In this document: piece by piece, positions 1 through 5,092 of the stretch
Position numbering within the stretch: the first letter of the stretch is position 1
How the letters are laid out: the number at the start of each line of letters is the position of its first letter
Made by a program: the position numbers and the translations under genes
The notes under the pieces: model-generated
What the model was told of the DNA's origin: nothing
Database searches by the model: none
The model's input: the letters and a program-made list of their open reading frames with translations, nothing else
Origin: an uncultured bacterium
Lineage (GTDB): Bacteria > Actinomycetota > Coriobacteriia > Coriobacteriales > Coriobacteriaceae
DNA: 5,116 nt
Reading direction: 5' to 3'
Assembly: GCA_905215275.1 (NCBI GenBank)
Contig: CAJMPE010000138.1
Span: 1-5,116, forward strand

Positions 1-2
1 TT

Positions 3-269
3 TTCCGCATTGCCCCGGCGTTTGCCTTGCGCGGGAGAACGCTGTCGCCCCGCGTTACCGAGGCCTTGGGTTATATTCCGCCCGCCGCCTTTGCGGCGCT
101 GGTCGCTAACGATTTGATAAGCCCTGGCGCTTTCGACGCCGGCTTGTGGCAGGGCTTGATTCCCTGGATTGCGGCTGCCGGTGTCGTGGCGGGGGCCATC
201 AAGACAAAGTCGATGCTGTGGTGCTGCGTCTCGGGCATCGTGTTCTATATCGTTTTGAGTCTTGTATAA
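3..269 (+). CDS. AzlD-family branched-chain amino acid transport protein, 3' end only
   Basis: The reading frame is open from the window edge (first full codon at 3) to the TAA at 267-269, so the 5' part of the gene lies outside. The visible 88 residues match the C-terminal part of AzlD as I know it: an FRIAPAFALRGR segment, then a YIPPAAFAALVANDL motif (the proline-containing helix typical of the family), then two hydrophobic helices, ending in FYIVLSLV. AzlD is the small membrane partner of AzlC. The pair acts as a branched-chain amino acid (and azaleucine) exporter in the cytoplasmic membrane, so azlC would be expected just upstream. A TTG at 27 could be mistaken for a start, but the family similarity continues before it. 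No convincing terminator follows; only a weak bulged hairpin lies at 277-294, without a T-run. Confidence 0.75.
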   Translation, partial: FRIAPAFALRGRTLSPRVTEALGYIPPAAFAALVANDLISPGAFDAGLWQGLIPWIAAAGVVAGAIKTKSMLWCCVSGIVFYIVLSLV

Positions 270-337
270 AAGCAAAGGGCGCGCTTAGCGTCCCGGCCCA
301 ACGAATCGAATTTCTCACCGAGCCGGCCTGCTTCTTC

Positions 338-349
338 TGGTACCATGGT
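338..349. promoter_or_regulatory. Overlapping palindromes upstream of the kdgT-like gene, possible operator
   Basis: Two perfect 8-bp palindromes overlap: TGGTACCA (338-345) and ACCATGGT (342-349). They lie 65 to 76 bases before the permease ATG. TGGT/ACCA half-sites are known in operators of FadR-type GntR regulators such as UxuR and ExuR, which control hexuronate and related sugar-acid genes. The usual spacing there is TGGT-two bases-ACCA, which is not met here. No regulator gene is visible and I could not place a good sigma-70 promoter in 270-413, so this is only a candidate. Confidence 0.2.
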
Positions 350-413
350 CAAACTTTACTGTAGCAAAGCGTGACGTGGGCTTTTGTTCTGCGTCAGCGG
401 AAATGGGGGTTTC

Positions 414-1436
414 ATGGCACAGGAAGCGACCGCCAACGAGCAAAAGAAATTCAAGGTACCGCGTATCCCGGGCGACATCATGATCTATCCCATGATTGTT
501 GGCCTTTTGCTCAACACTTTCTGTCCGCAGGTCTTTGAGATCGGCGGCTTCTTTACGGCTGCCTGCCGTGGCGGCTCCAATACTATCGTCGCTGCGATCC
601 TGCTCTTCGTGGGCGCCGGCATCAGCTTTAAGTCCACGCCGGGCGCTATCAAGACCGGCATCGTCGTGCTGATTCCCAAGCTTGTTGTTGCGGCCGCCCT
701 TGGTTTGGGTGTGGCATATTTCTTTAACGACAATTTCCTGGGCCTGAGCTCCGTGTCTATCATCGGCGGCATTACGTTTTGCAACATGGCGCTCTATACG
801 GGCATTATGGGCGAGTTTGGCGATGAGTCCGAGCAGGGCGCCGTCGGTATCCTGTTCTTTACGGCCGGCCCCGCCGTCACCATGATCATCCTCGGTGTCT
901 CGGGTCTCGCTAACATCCCCGTCGGCACCATCATCGGATCCATCCTGCCGCTTGTTATCGGCATGGTTCTGGGCAACCTCTTCCCGTTCATCAAGAACCT
1001 GCTGGTCCCCGGCGCCAATCCCGCGATCGCTGTTATCGGATTTCAGCTCGGTGCGTCCATGAGCCTTTCGAGCTTTATCACCGGCGGCATCTTGGGCATC
1101 CTGCTGGGTCTCATCACGCTCTTTATCGTCGGTCCCATCACCTTTGCGTTCGAGCGCCTGTGCGGTGGTAACGGCAAGGCGGCCGTTGCCTGCTCCACTA
1201 TCGCCGGCACGGCTATGACCACGCCGGTCGCCCTCGCCGAGGTCGCACCGCGCTACTCCGAACTTGCGCCCACCGCGTACGCTCAGATCGCCACCGCCGT
1301 TATCATCACGGCAATCATGGCTCCGATTCTGACCGGCTGGGCCGACAAGAAGTTTTGCCAGGGCAAGGAAGACCTGTCGCCTGTCGGTGTCGAGGCCATC
1401 GAGGAGGCCGTCGCGACCGACATCGACGGCGAGTAA
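414..1436 (+). CDS. kdgT: 2-keto-3-deoxygluconate permease (KdgT family)
   Basis: This is a 340-residue integral membrane protein, close to the about 327 residues of E. coli KdgT. KdgT imports 2-keto-3-deoxygluconate, a pectin and hexuronate breakdown product, by proton symport across the cytoplasmic membrane. Recognisable blocks are IPGDIMIYPMIVGLLLNTF (18-36), equivalent to the IPGGMM..P start of KdgT; the GGITFCNMALYTGIMGEFG region (118-136); GPAVTMIILG (152-161); LPLVIGMVLGN (178-188); and GGNGKAAVACSTIAGTAMTTPVALAE (251-276 overall), matching the GGGDG..ATPVLIAE block. About ten hydrophobic segments are spread between residues 22 and 308, and the C-terminal tail is acidic. I chose ATG 414 because GGGGG (405-409) precedes it and because the in-frame TTG at 384 adds sequence unlike the family. 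No kdgK, kdgA or uronate-degradation genes are in the window, so the substrate rests on family membership alone. Confidence 0.85.
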   Translation: MAQEATANEQKKFKVPRIPGDIMIYPMIVGLLLNTFCPQVFEIGGFFTAACRGGSNTIVAAILLFVGAGISFKSTPGAIKTGIVVLIPKLVVAAALGLGVAYFFNDNFLGLSSVSIIGGITFCNMALYTGIMGEFGDESEQGAVGILFFTAGPAVTMIILGVSGLANIPVGTIIGSILPLVIGMVLGNLFPFIKNLLVPGANPAIAVIGFQLGASMSLSSFITGGILGILLGLITLFIVGPITFAFERLCGGNGKAAVACSTIAGTAMTTPVALAEVAPRYSELAPTAYAQIATAVIITAIMAPILTGWADKKFCQGKEDLSPVGVEAIEEAVATDIDGE

Positions 1437-1483
1437 TCGTCGACGCGAGTCAATCAAGCCGGCGTGTGCAATTCGCGCCGTTT

Positions 1484-1527
1484 GAGCGCCCGAACGAAAG
1501 CTGTCTTGCAGTGACGTTCGAGCGCTC
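1484..1527. repeat. 13-bp inverted repeat overlapping the diguanylate cyclase promoter
   Basis: The left arm GAGCGCCCGAACG (1484-1496) and right arm CGTTCGAGCGCTC (1515-1527) are complementary at 12 of 13 positions, with an 18-base spacer that holds the putative -35 element. The right arm contains the perfect palindrome GAGCGCTC (1520-1527) between -35 and -10. As DNA it could be a two-site operator. As RNA it would be a stable stem 47 bases after the kdgT stop and might help end that transcript, but no proper T-run follows (TGCTATTATTCCC), so I do not call it a classical terminator. Confidence 0.5.
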
Positions 1528-1536
1528 TGCTATTAT
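1506..1536 (+). promoter_or_regulatory. Putative sigma-70 promoter for the diguanylate cyclase gene
   Basis: TTGCAG (1506-1511) serves as a -35 and TATTAT (1531-1536, 5 of 6 to consensus) as the -10. The -10 is preceded by TGC, giving an extended TGn -10 element that can compensate for the long 19-base spacer. Transcription would start near 1543, leaving a leader of about 84 bases before GTG 1627. That leader can form a short hairpin ACCCC/GGGGT (1544-1548 with 1559-1563), or alternatively a bulged CCC-TTAC/GTAAGGG pairing. I found no c-di-GMP riboswitch signature in it. Confidence 0.4.
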
Positions 1537-1626
1537 TCCCTTTACCCCTGTGGAGTAAGGGGTGTTTATTGCCTAGATTCTAATTGGGCGATTCTGACCA
1601 CTTGGATATTGAAGGGATGGCGTCTA

Positions 1627-2769
1627 GTGGTTAAGGCACTCAAGATTGAGATATTCCTGCTATGCATGATTGTTCTTATCGGGCTTGCCGCACGAAGCCG
1701 CCGCTCCTTGTTCTCGAGCACCCAGCAGCTCTTGTTTAGCATGCTGGGCTACACGTCTGCTGCCTACATTTTCTTCGATATGATCTGGACACTCTCGGAC
1801 GGCGTGAGCACTCCTGTCGGCATCACGGCCAACTGGATTTCCAACGCGGTCTCGTTTTCGCTGTTTGCCATCGCGTGCCTCATTTGGTTTTTCTATTCCG
1901 AGACAGTGCAGGGCTCTCGCCTTTTGACCGCGCGCTATAGGGTGGCGCTCGTGACGTTGTCAACCGTATTGGTGGTCGTGCTGGCATTTACCAGCTACTG
2001 GACGCACACTATGTTCTATATCGATGCGCAGGGCGTATATCGTCGCGGAGCGCTTTATATGATTCAGCCTATCGTTAGCTACTGCTACATCATATATACG
2101 TCTTTGCATGCCTTTATTCAGACTCGAAAAGTCGAAAGTCTGCAAAAGAAGGCCATTTATCGCACCCTCGCCTTTTTTGCGGTTCCCGCTCTGGTGGGCG
2201 GTACCTTCCAGGTTTTGTTTTCGGTACCGAGCCTTTGCGTCGGTATAACGCTGAGCATCCTGCTGCTCTACATCATCTACCAGGAGCAGCTGATCTCGAC
2301 CGACCCGTTGACTGGCCTCAACAATCGCAACCGTTTTGAGACCTATATGCTGTCGCTCTTCTCAAATGTGGATCAGGCCGAAGATGTGTATCTGCTTATG
2401 ATGGATGCCGACGGCTTTAAGCAGATTAACGACCGGTATGGACATGTGGAGGGCGACCATGCTCTCCAGGTCATATCTGCTACGCTCAAAGAGGTCTGCT
2501 CGGCGTCTGGCGGCTTTATCGCACGTTATGGCGGCGATGAGTTCGTGGTGCTCCAGAAGGCAGCGGCGGAACAGGACATCATAGACCTGTGTTCGGCGAT
2601 TAACGACGAGCTCGCTCGTGCCGAGGTGCCGTATCTGTTGCGGATGTCCATCGGCTACGCACGGGTTGGCGATGGTGTCGATACCTGGCAAGACTTACTT
2701 CGCGCTGCCGATGCGGAGCTCTACCGCGTCAAGGCCGAGAAAAAGAAAGCCGGCGTCCAGATACGCTAG
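1627..2769 (+). CDS. Seven-helix membrane diguanylate cyclase (GGDEF domain)
   Basis: The 380-residue protein has two parts. Residues 1-220 hold about seven hydrophobic segments (near 6-22, 33-55, 69-90, 106-124, 143-163, 179-199, 203-218), a membrane sensor unit I do not recognise by name. Residues 222-380 form a GGDEF domain: DPLTGLNNRNRFE start (226-238), metal-site D260-A-D262 followed by FKQIND and YGHVEGD (271-277), and an intact GGDEF at 302-306. It should make c-di-GMP from two GTP on the cytoplasmic side. The position of the allosteric inhibitory RxxD, five residues before GGDEF, reads ASGG, so product inhibition through this site is unlikely. No EAL domain is fused. I chose GTG 1627 because GAAGGGA (1611-1617) lies nine bases before it; TTG 1609 is the alternative. 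The gene stands alone with its own promoter and terminator, and its input signal is unknown. Confidence 0.88.
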   Translation: MVKALKIEIFLLCMIVLIGLAARSRRSLFSSTQQLLFSMLGYTSAAYIFFDMIWTLSDGVSTPVGITANWISNAVSFSLFAIACLIWFFYSETVQGSRLLTARYRVALVTLSTVLVVVLAFTSYWTHTMFYIDAQGVYRRGALYMIQPIVSYCYIIYTSLHAFIQTRKVESLQKKAIYRTLAFFAVPALVGGTFQVLFSVPSLCVGITLSILLLYIIYQEQLISTDPLTGLNNRNRFETYMLSLFSNVDQAEDVYLLMMDADGFKQINDRYGHVEGDHALQVISATLKEVCSASGGFIARYGGDEFVVLQKAAAEQDIIDLCSAINDELARAEVPYLLRMSIGYARVGDGVDTWQDLLRAADAELYRVKAEKKKAGVQIR

Positions 2770-2815
2770 AAAAAAGGGGCGCACGACCGTTGCGATGGTC
2801 GTGCGCCCCCTTTTT
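2770..2815. terminator. Strong bidirectional intrinsic terminator between convergent genes
   Basis: A perfect 13-bp GC-rich stem (GGGGCGCACGACC at 2776-2788 with its complement at 2797-2809) encloses an 8-base loop. On the + strand it is followed by C and TTTTT (2811-2815), right after the cyclase stop codon. On the - strand it is followed by TTTTTT (complement of 2770-2775), so it can also end the transcript of the convergent EamA gene, whose stop codon is about 150 bases away. Confidence 0.93.
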
Positions 2816-2849
2816 GCGTTGACGGGGGCCACCGGCCATAACGCCCAGG

Positions 2850-2882
2850 CGCGGTGCGGCAAGACGAGCGTCTGCCGCCGCG
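2850..2882. repeat. Imperfect GC-rich hairpin in the EamA gene 3' region
   Basis: CGCGG-TG-CGGCA-A-GACG (2850-2866) pairs with CGTCTGCCGCCGCG (2869-2882) apart from a two-base and a one-base bulge. The innermost pairs would open to form the loop. It has no T-run on either side, so it is not a terminator by itself. On the - strand it would sit in the 3' untranslated RNA of the EamA gene, ahead of the bidirectional terminator. The rest of 2816-2962 holds no convincing gene, only a small GCGT-GCGA-ACGC stem with a GNRA-type loop at 2929-2940. Confidence 0.4.
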
Positions 2883-2962
2883 GCTCGGTACGAAATCAAC
2901 GAGAACCAGTGCACTCCATTAAGCTGAAGCGTGCGAACGCCCTCTCTAAAAAGGTGAGCTCG

Positions 2963-3898
2963 CTAGGCTTTTTTGGGTTTGTTGACGATGATGATGCCGC
3001 CGCAGACCAACAGCAGGGCAACGATGACGGTAACGGGGCTCGTGCCAGCACCCTCGCCGAGCAGCAGTGCGCTCAGCAGCACACCAAAGACGGGGTTCAT
3101 AAACCCAAAGACCGAGACGCGGCTGACGGGGTTGACGGCAAGCAGGCGCGACCACAGCGAGTAGGCGACCGCGGAGATAAGCGCCATGTAGATGATGAGC
3201 GCGATGGCGGGGGCAATCGCCGTGGGGGAGAGCGCGCCACCCATCAACAAACCGATGGCGGTGAGGACCAGGCCGCCGACCAAGAACTGCCACCCGGCAA
3301 GCAAGACGCCGTCGTGCTCGCGCGAGAAGATACCGATCAGGCAGGTCGAAAGGGCACCCGCGACGGTGGAGGCCAGGATAAAGCCCTCGCCGTCGAGCGC
3401 AAAGCCAAAGGTGCCGTCCGCGCCCGAAAGGTTGACGAGCGCGACACCGGCAAAGCCCAGTGCGCAACCGATTACCTTGGCCGCGTTGAGCTTTTCGGTG
3501 CGAAACGCCAGGGCGGCAAAGAGGATGGCTAGGAAGTTGGCGCTGGCCTCGATGATGGAGCTCGACATGGCACTGGCACGGGAGAGACCAAGGTAGAAAA
3601 AGAAGTACTGGCCGATGGTCTGGAAGAGCGACAAGATGCAGATGGGCTTGATATCACGCGCTTGCGGAACGAGCGGTCGGCGCTGGGCCACGCTCATGCC
3701 AACAATGACCAGCATGCCGGCAAGCGTGAAGCGCAGACCCGCGAAGAGCAGCTGCGAGGCGCTGTCGTGCGCGGGAATGCCAAAGAGGCCGTAGCCGATC
3801 TTGATGCAGGGGAAGGCGGAGCCCCAGAGCGCGCAGCAAACGAGACAGCCCAGAATGAGTCCGGGCAGGGTGGCGAGATACGGCTTGCGGCTTTCCAT
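2963..3898 (-). CDS. EamA/DMT-superfamily transporter
   Basis: This 311-residue protein has ten predicted hydrophobic helices (about 11-30, 50-70, 84-103, 113-131, 140-157, 171-190, 199-219, 229-249, 261-280, 287-305), the two times five-helix layout of EamA drug/metabolite transporters. Family-typical features are ALWGSAFPCIK (23-33) in helix 1, the LRF of helix 2, SRASAMSSSIIEASANFLAILFAAL (106-130 overall) closing the first repeat, and NPVFGVLLSALLLGE (268-282) in the second repeat, followed by a short basic tail KPKKA. Such proteins export amino acids, metabolites or drugs; the substrate cannot be told from sequence. ATG 3898 is chosen because AGGAAGGA (3903-3910, - strand) lies four bases before it; an upstream in-frame start at 3940 would begin inside the preceding terminator. 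There is almost no space between that terminator and the ribosome binding site, so its transcription start is uncertain. Confidence 0.88.
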   Translation of the reverse strand: MESRKPYLATLPGLILGCLVCCALWGSAFPCIKIGYGLFGIPAHDSASQLLFAGLRFTLAGMLVIVGMSVAQRRPLVPQARDIKPICILSLFQTIGQYFFFYLGLSRASAMSSSIIEASANFLAILFAALAFRTEKLNAAKVIGCALGFAGVALVNLSGADGTFGFALDGEGFILASTVAGALSTCLIGIFSREHDGVLLAGWQFLVGGLVLTAIGLLMGGALSPTAIAPAIALIIYMALISAVAYSLWSRLLAVNPVSRVSVFGFMNPVFGVLLSALLLGEGAGTSPVTVIVALLLVCGGIIIVNKPKKA

Positions 3899-3923
3899 GA
3901 TGTCCTTCCTACATGCGCGAAGC

Positions 3924-3960
3924 AAAAAAGAACCCGCCACCGGGCGTGCCGGTGGCGGGT
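3924..3960 (-). terminator. Intrinsic terminator after the RING-glutaminase gene, in front of the EamA gene
   Basis: A perfect 12-bp stem, ACCCGCCACCGG (3932-3943) with CCGGTGGCGGGT (3949-3960), has a 5-base loop. Read on the - strand it is followed by TTCTTTTTT, the normal layout for a rho-independent terminator. It begins 37 bases after the TAA of the upstream gene and ends only about 14 bases before the EamA ribosome binding site. It therefore either separates the two genes or lies in the EamA leader as a control point. Confidence 0.88.
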
Positions 3961-3965
3961 GTTGT

Positions 3966-3991
3966 TACCCGAGGGGATTGTACCCGATGGG
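3966..3991. repeat. Direct repeat TACCCGAGGGG / TACCCGATGGG flanking a possible -10
   Basis: Two 11-base copies, at 3966-3976 and 3981-3991, agree at 10 of 11 positions and are set 15 bases apart. Between and overlapping them, on the - strand, is TACAAT (3977-3982), a good -10 hexamer. The nearest -35-like match is weak (TTCGCC, 18 bases upstream on the - strand). If this is a promoter, the transcript would begin near 3970 and run through the terminator hairpin into the EamA gene, and the repeats would be placed to act as an operator. Confidence 0.35.
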
Positions 3992-3997
3992 AAAGGT

Positions 3998-4966
3998 TTA
4001 GGCGAAGTAGGCTACGCCGCTCTCAAAGATTGGCATGAACTTATCGCCGGGGACATGCTCGGGCACGTTGCGGTACAGGTTGTCGCCGCGACGCTCGGCA
4101 TGGCCCATCTTGCCCAGGACGCGGCCGTCGGGGCTCGTGATGCCCTCGATGGCGAGTGCGGAGCCGTTGGGGTTGACGGAAAGATCCATGCTGGGCTTGC
4201 CGTCCTCGCCCACGTACTGCGTGGCGACCTGGCCGTTGGCGATCAGCTGAGCGAGCACCTCGTCATTGGCGACAAAGCGGCCCTCGCCGTGGCTGATGGC
4301 GACGGTGTAGGGGTCGTCGAGGCTGCACTGCGACAGCCACGGGGACAGGTTGGACGAGATGCGGGTGCGCACCAGGCGGCTCTGATGGCGACCGATGGTG
4401 TTGAACGTCAGCGTGGGCGCATCGGGCGTGGCGTCGACGATGTCACCGTAGGGCACCAGGCCGAGCTTGATCAGGGCCTGGAAGCCGTTGCAGATGCCCA
4501 ACATCAGGCCATCGCGGGCCTTGAGCAGGTCACGGACTGCCTCGGTGACCTCGGGAGCGCGGAAGAACGCCGTGATGAACTTGGCAGAGCCGTCGGGCTC
4601 GTCGCCGCCCGAGAAGCCGCCGGGGATCATGACGATCTGGCTTGCGCGGATGCGGCGGGCAAGCTCGTGTGTGCTCTCGGCGACGGCCTCGGGCGTGAGG
4701 TTGTTGATCACGAAGGTGTCGGCCTCGGCACCGGGGGCCTGATAGCGGGGCGTGCCCTGCGGTTCCGGCTCCGGCTCGGGGCGCTCCTCCGGAGAGGGCT
4801 GCCATTCAAAATCCGGGCCGTGCTGTGCTTCAAACTGACAGTGGCCCAGCTTTTCATAACATGCGCGATGGTACGGGGCGCCGCAATCCGGGCAGACGAC
4901 AATGTCGTCCTCGGGCTTCAGCGGCTGACGGCAGGCAACACAGTTGCAGCCTTTAAAATTGAACAT
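3998..4966 (-). CDS. Prok-RING zinc finger fused to a PurL-type glutamine amidotransferase domain
   Basis: The 322-residue frame is uninterrupted. Residues 1-45 are a RING-like zinc finger of the prokaryotic RING type, with C9xxC12, C25xxC28, H33xxC36 and H42/C43, and the family phrase DIVVCPDCGAPYHRACYEKLGHC (21-43). Residues 55-76 are a Pro/Glu linker with PEPEPEP. From about residue 78 the sequence is the class I glutaminase domain of large single-chain PurL (phosphoribosylformylglycinamidine synthase): IPGGFSGGDEPDGSAKF (114-130), GICNGFQAL with nucleophile C159 (157-165), SHGEGRF (225-231), and GKMGHAER with the H289/E291 pair (285-292). The usual start of that domain, with its PGxNCxxD motif, is missing, and so are all the PurL synthetase domains (roughly 900 residues). 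ATG 4966 has GGAGGA (4973-4978) six bases before it. It may be a deletion-born fusion, a purL remnant, a real new architecture or an assembly join; catalytic activity is uncertain. Confidence 0.82.
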   Translation of the reverse strand: MFNFKGCNCVACRQPLKPEDDIVVCPDCGAPYHRACYEKLGHCQFEAQHGPDFEWQPSPEERPEPEPEPQGTPRYQAPGAEADTFVINNLTPEAVAESTHELARRIRASQIVMIPGGFSGGDEPDGSAKFITAFFRAPEVTEAVRDLLKARDGLMLGICNGFQALIKLGLVPYGDIVDATPDAPTLTFNTIGRHQSRLVRTRISSNLSPWLSQCSLDDPYTVAISHGEGRFVANDEVLAQLIANGQVATQYVGEDGKPSMDLSVNPNGSALAIEGITSPDGRVLGKMGHAERRGDNLYRNVPEHVPGDKFMPIFESGVAYFA

Positions 4967-4987
4967 GAATGATCCTCCGAATGGTTG

Positions 4988-5009
4988 CTGCACCGGGATT
5001 CCGGTACAG
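4988..5009 (-). promoter_or_regulatory. 5' leader hairpin of the RING-glutaminase gene
   Basis: On the - strand CTGTACCGG (5009-5001) pairs with CCGGTGCAG (4996-4988), a 9-bp stem with one G-U pair and a 4-base loop. It would begin about five bases after the predicted transcript start and end nine bases before the GGAGGA ribosome binding site. A stem so close to the 5' end could stabilise the mRNA; as DNA the same palindrome could be an operator. I do not recognise a known riboswitch. Confidence 0.5.
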
Positions 5010-5020
5010 AGATTATGGCT

Positions 5021-5049
5021 ATTATAGACCATTCTCTTAAAAAAGGAAA
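5021..5049 (-). promoter_or_regulatory. Promoter of the RING-glutaminase gene
   Basis: A perfect TATAAT -10 (complement of 5021-5026) lies about 55 bases before the ATG. The matching -35 is poor: TTTCCT at 17-base spacing agrees at only 3 of 6 positions, within an AT-rich T-tract region. Transcription would start near 5014. The weak -35 beside several repeat motifs suggests an activator-dependent or otherwise controlled promoter, but that is inference. Confidence 0.6.
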
Positions 5050-5077
5050 GTAAATTTCCTGAACAAACCTTGAACAA
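5044..5077. repeat. Candidate regulator sites: inverted repeat and tandem TGAACAA
   Basis: AGGAAA-GTAAA-TTTCCT (5044-5060) is a 6-bp inverted repeat covering the -35 region of the promoter to its left. Immediately beyond it TGAACAA occurs twice (5060-5066 and 5071-5077), 11 bases apart, about one helical turn, so a protein binding both would sit on the same face of the DNA. No known regulator consensus is recognised. Confidence 0.35.
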
Positions 5078-5092
5078 TGCCACACAGGAACG

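Noticed and set aside
277..294. Terminator after the azlD-like gene
   Set aside because: GGGCGC/GCG-T-CCC is short and bulged and no T-run follows.
384..413. Upstream TTG start for the kdgT-like gene
   Set aside because: The ten added residues are unlike the family N-terminus and no ribosome binding site is properly placed, whereas ATG 414 has one.
315..1457. A 380-codon open frame on the - strand across the kdgT-like gene
   Set aside because: Its translation is rich in Asp, Arg, Gly and His with no domain or hydrophobic pattern, as expected for the antisense of a high-GC membrane-protein gene. The + strand frame has clear family motifs.
1484..1527. SOS/LexA-type site suggested by CGAACG and CGTTCG
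   Set aside because: The two half-sites are 18 bases apart, far more than in actinobacterial LexA boxes, and the gene nearby is not a repair gene.
1543..1626. c-di-GMP riboswitch in the cyclase leader
   Set aside because: The leader is too short and lacks the conserved GEMM core and its two-helix arrangement; only small hairpins are present.
1611..1690. tRNA-like D-arm (GTCTAGTGGTTAAGGCAC) near the cyclase start
   Set aside because: The following CTCA..TGAG does not give a proper 7-base anticodon loop, there is no T-arm GTTCGA sequence, and the stretch is explained by the start of the cyclase coding region.
2618..3532. A 304-codon + strand frame overlapping the cyclase end, the terminator and the EamA gene
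   Set aside because: It runs through a strong terminator hairpin and is a low-complexity charged sequence, an antisense shadow of the EamA gene.
3662..4972. A 436-codon + strand frame antisense to the fusion gene and the start of the EamA gene
   Set aside because: It covers two genes with good motifs and ribosome binding sites on the other strand and a terminator between them, and its product shows no recognisable domain.
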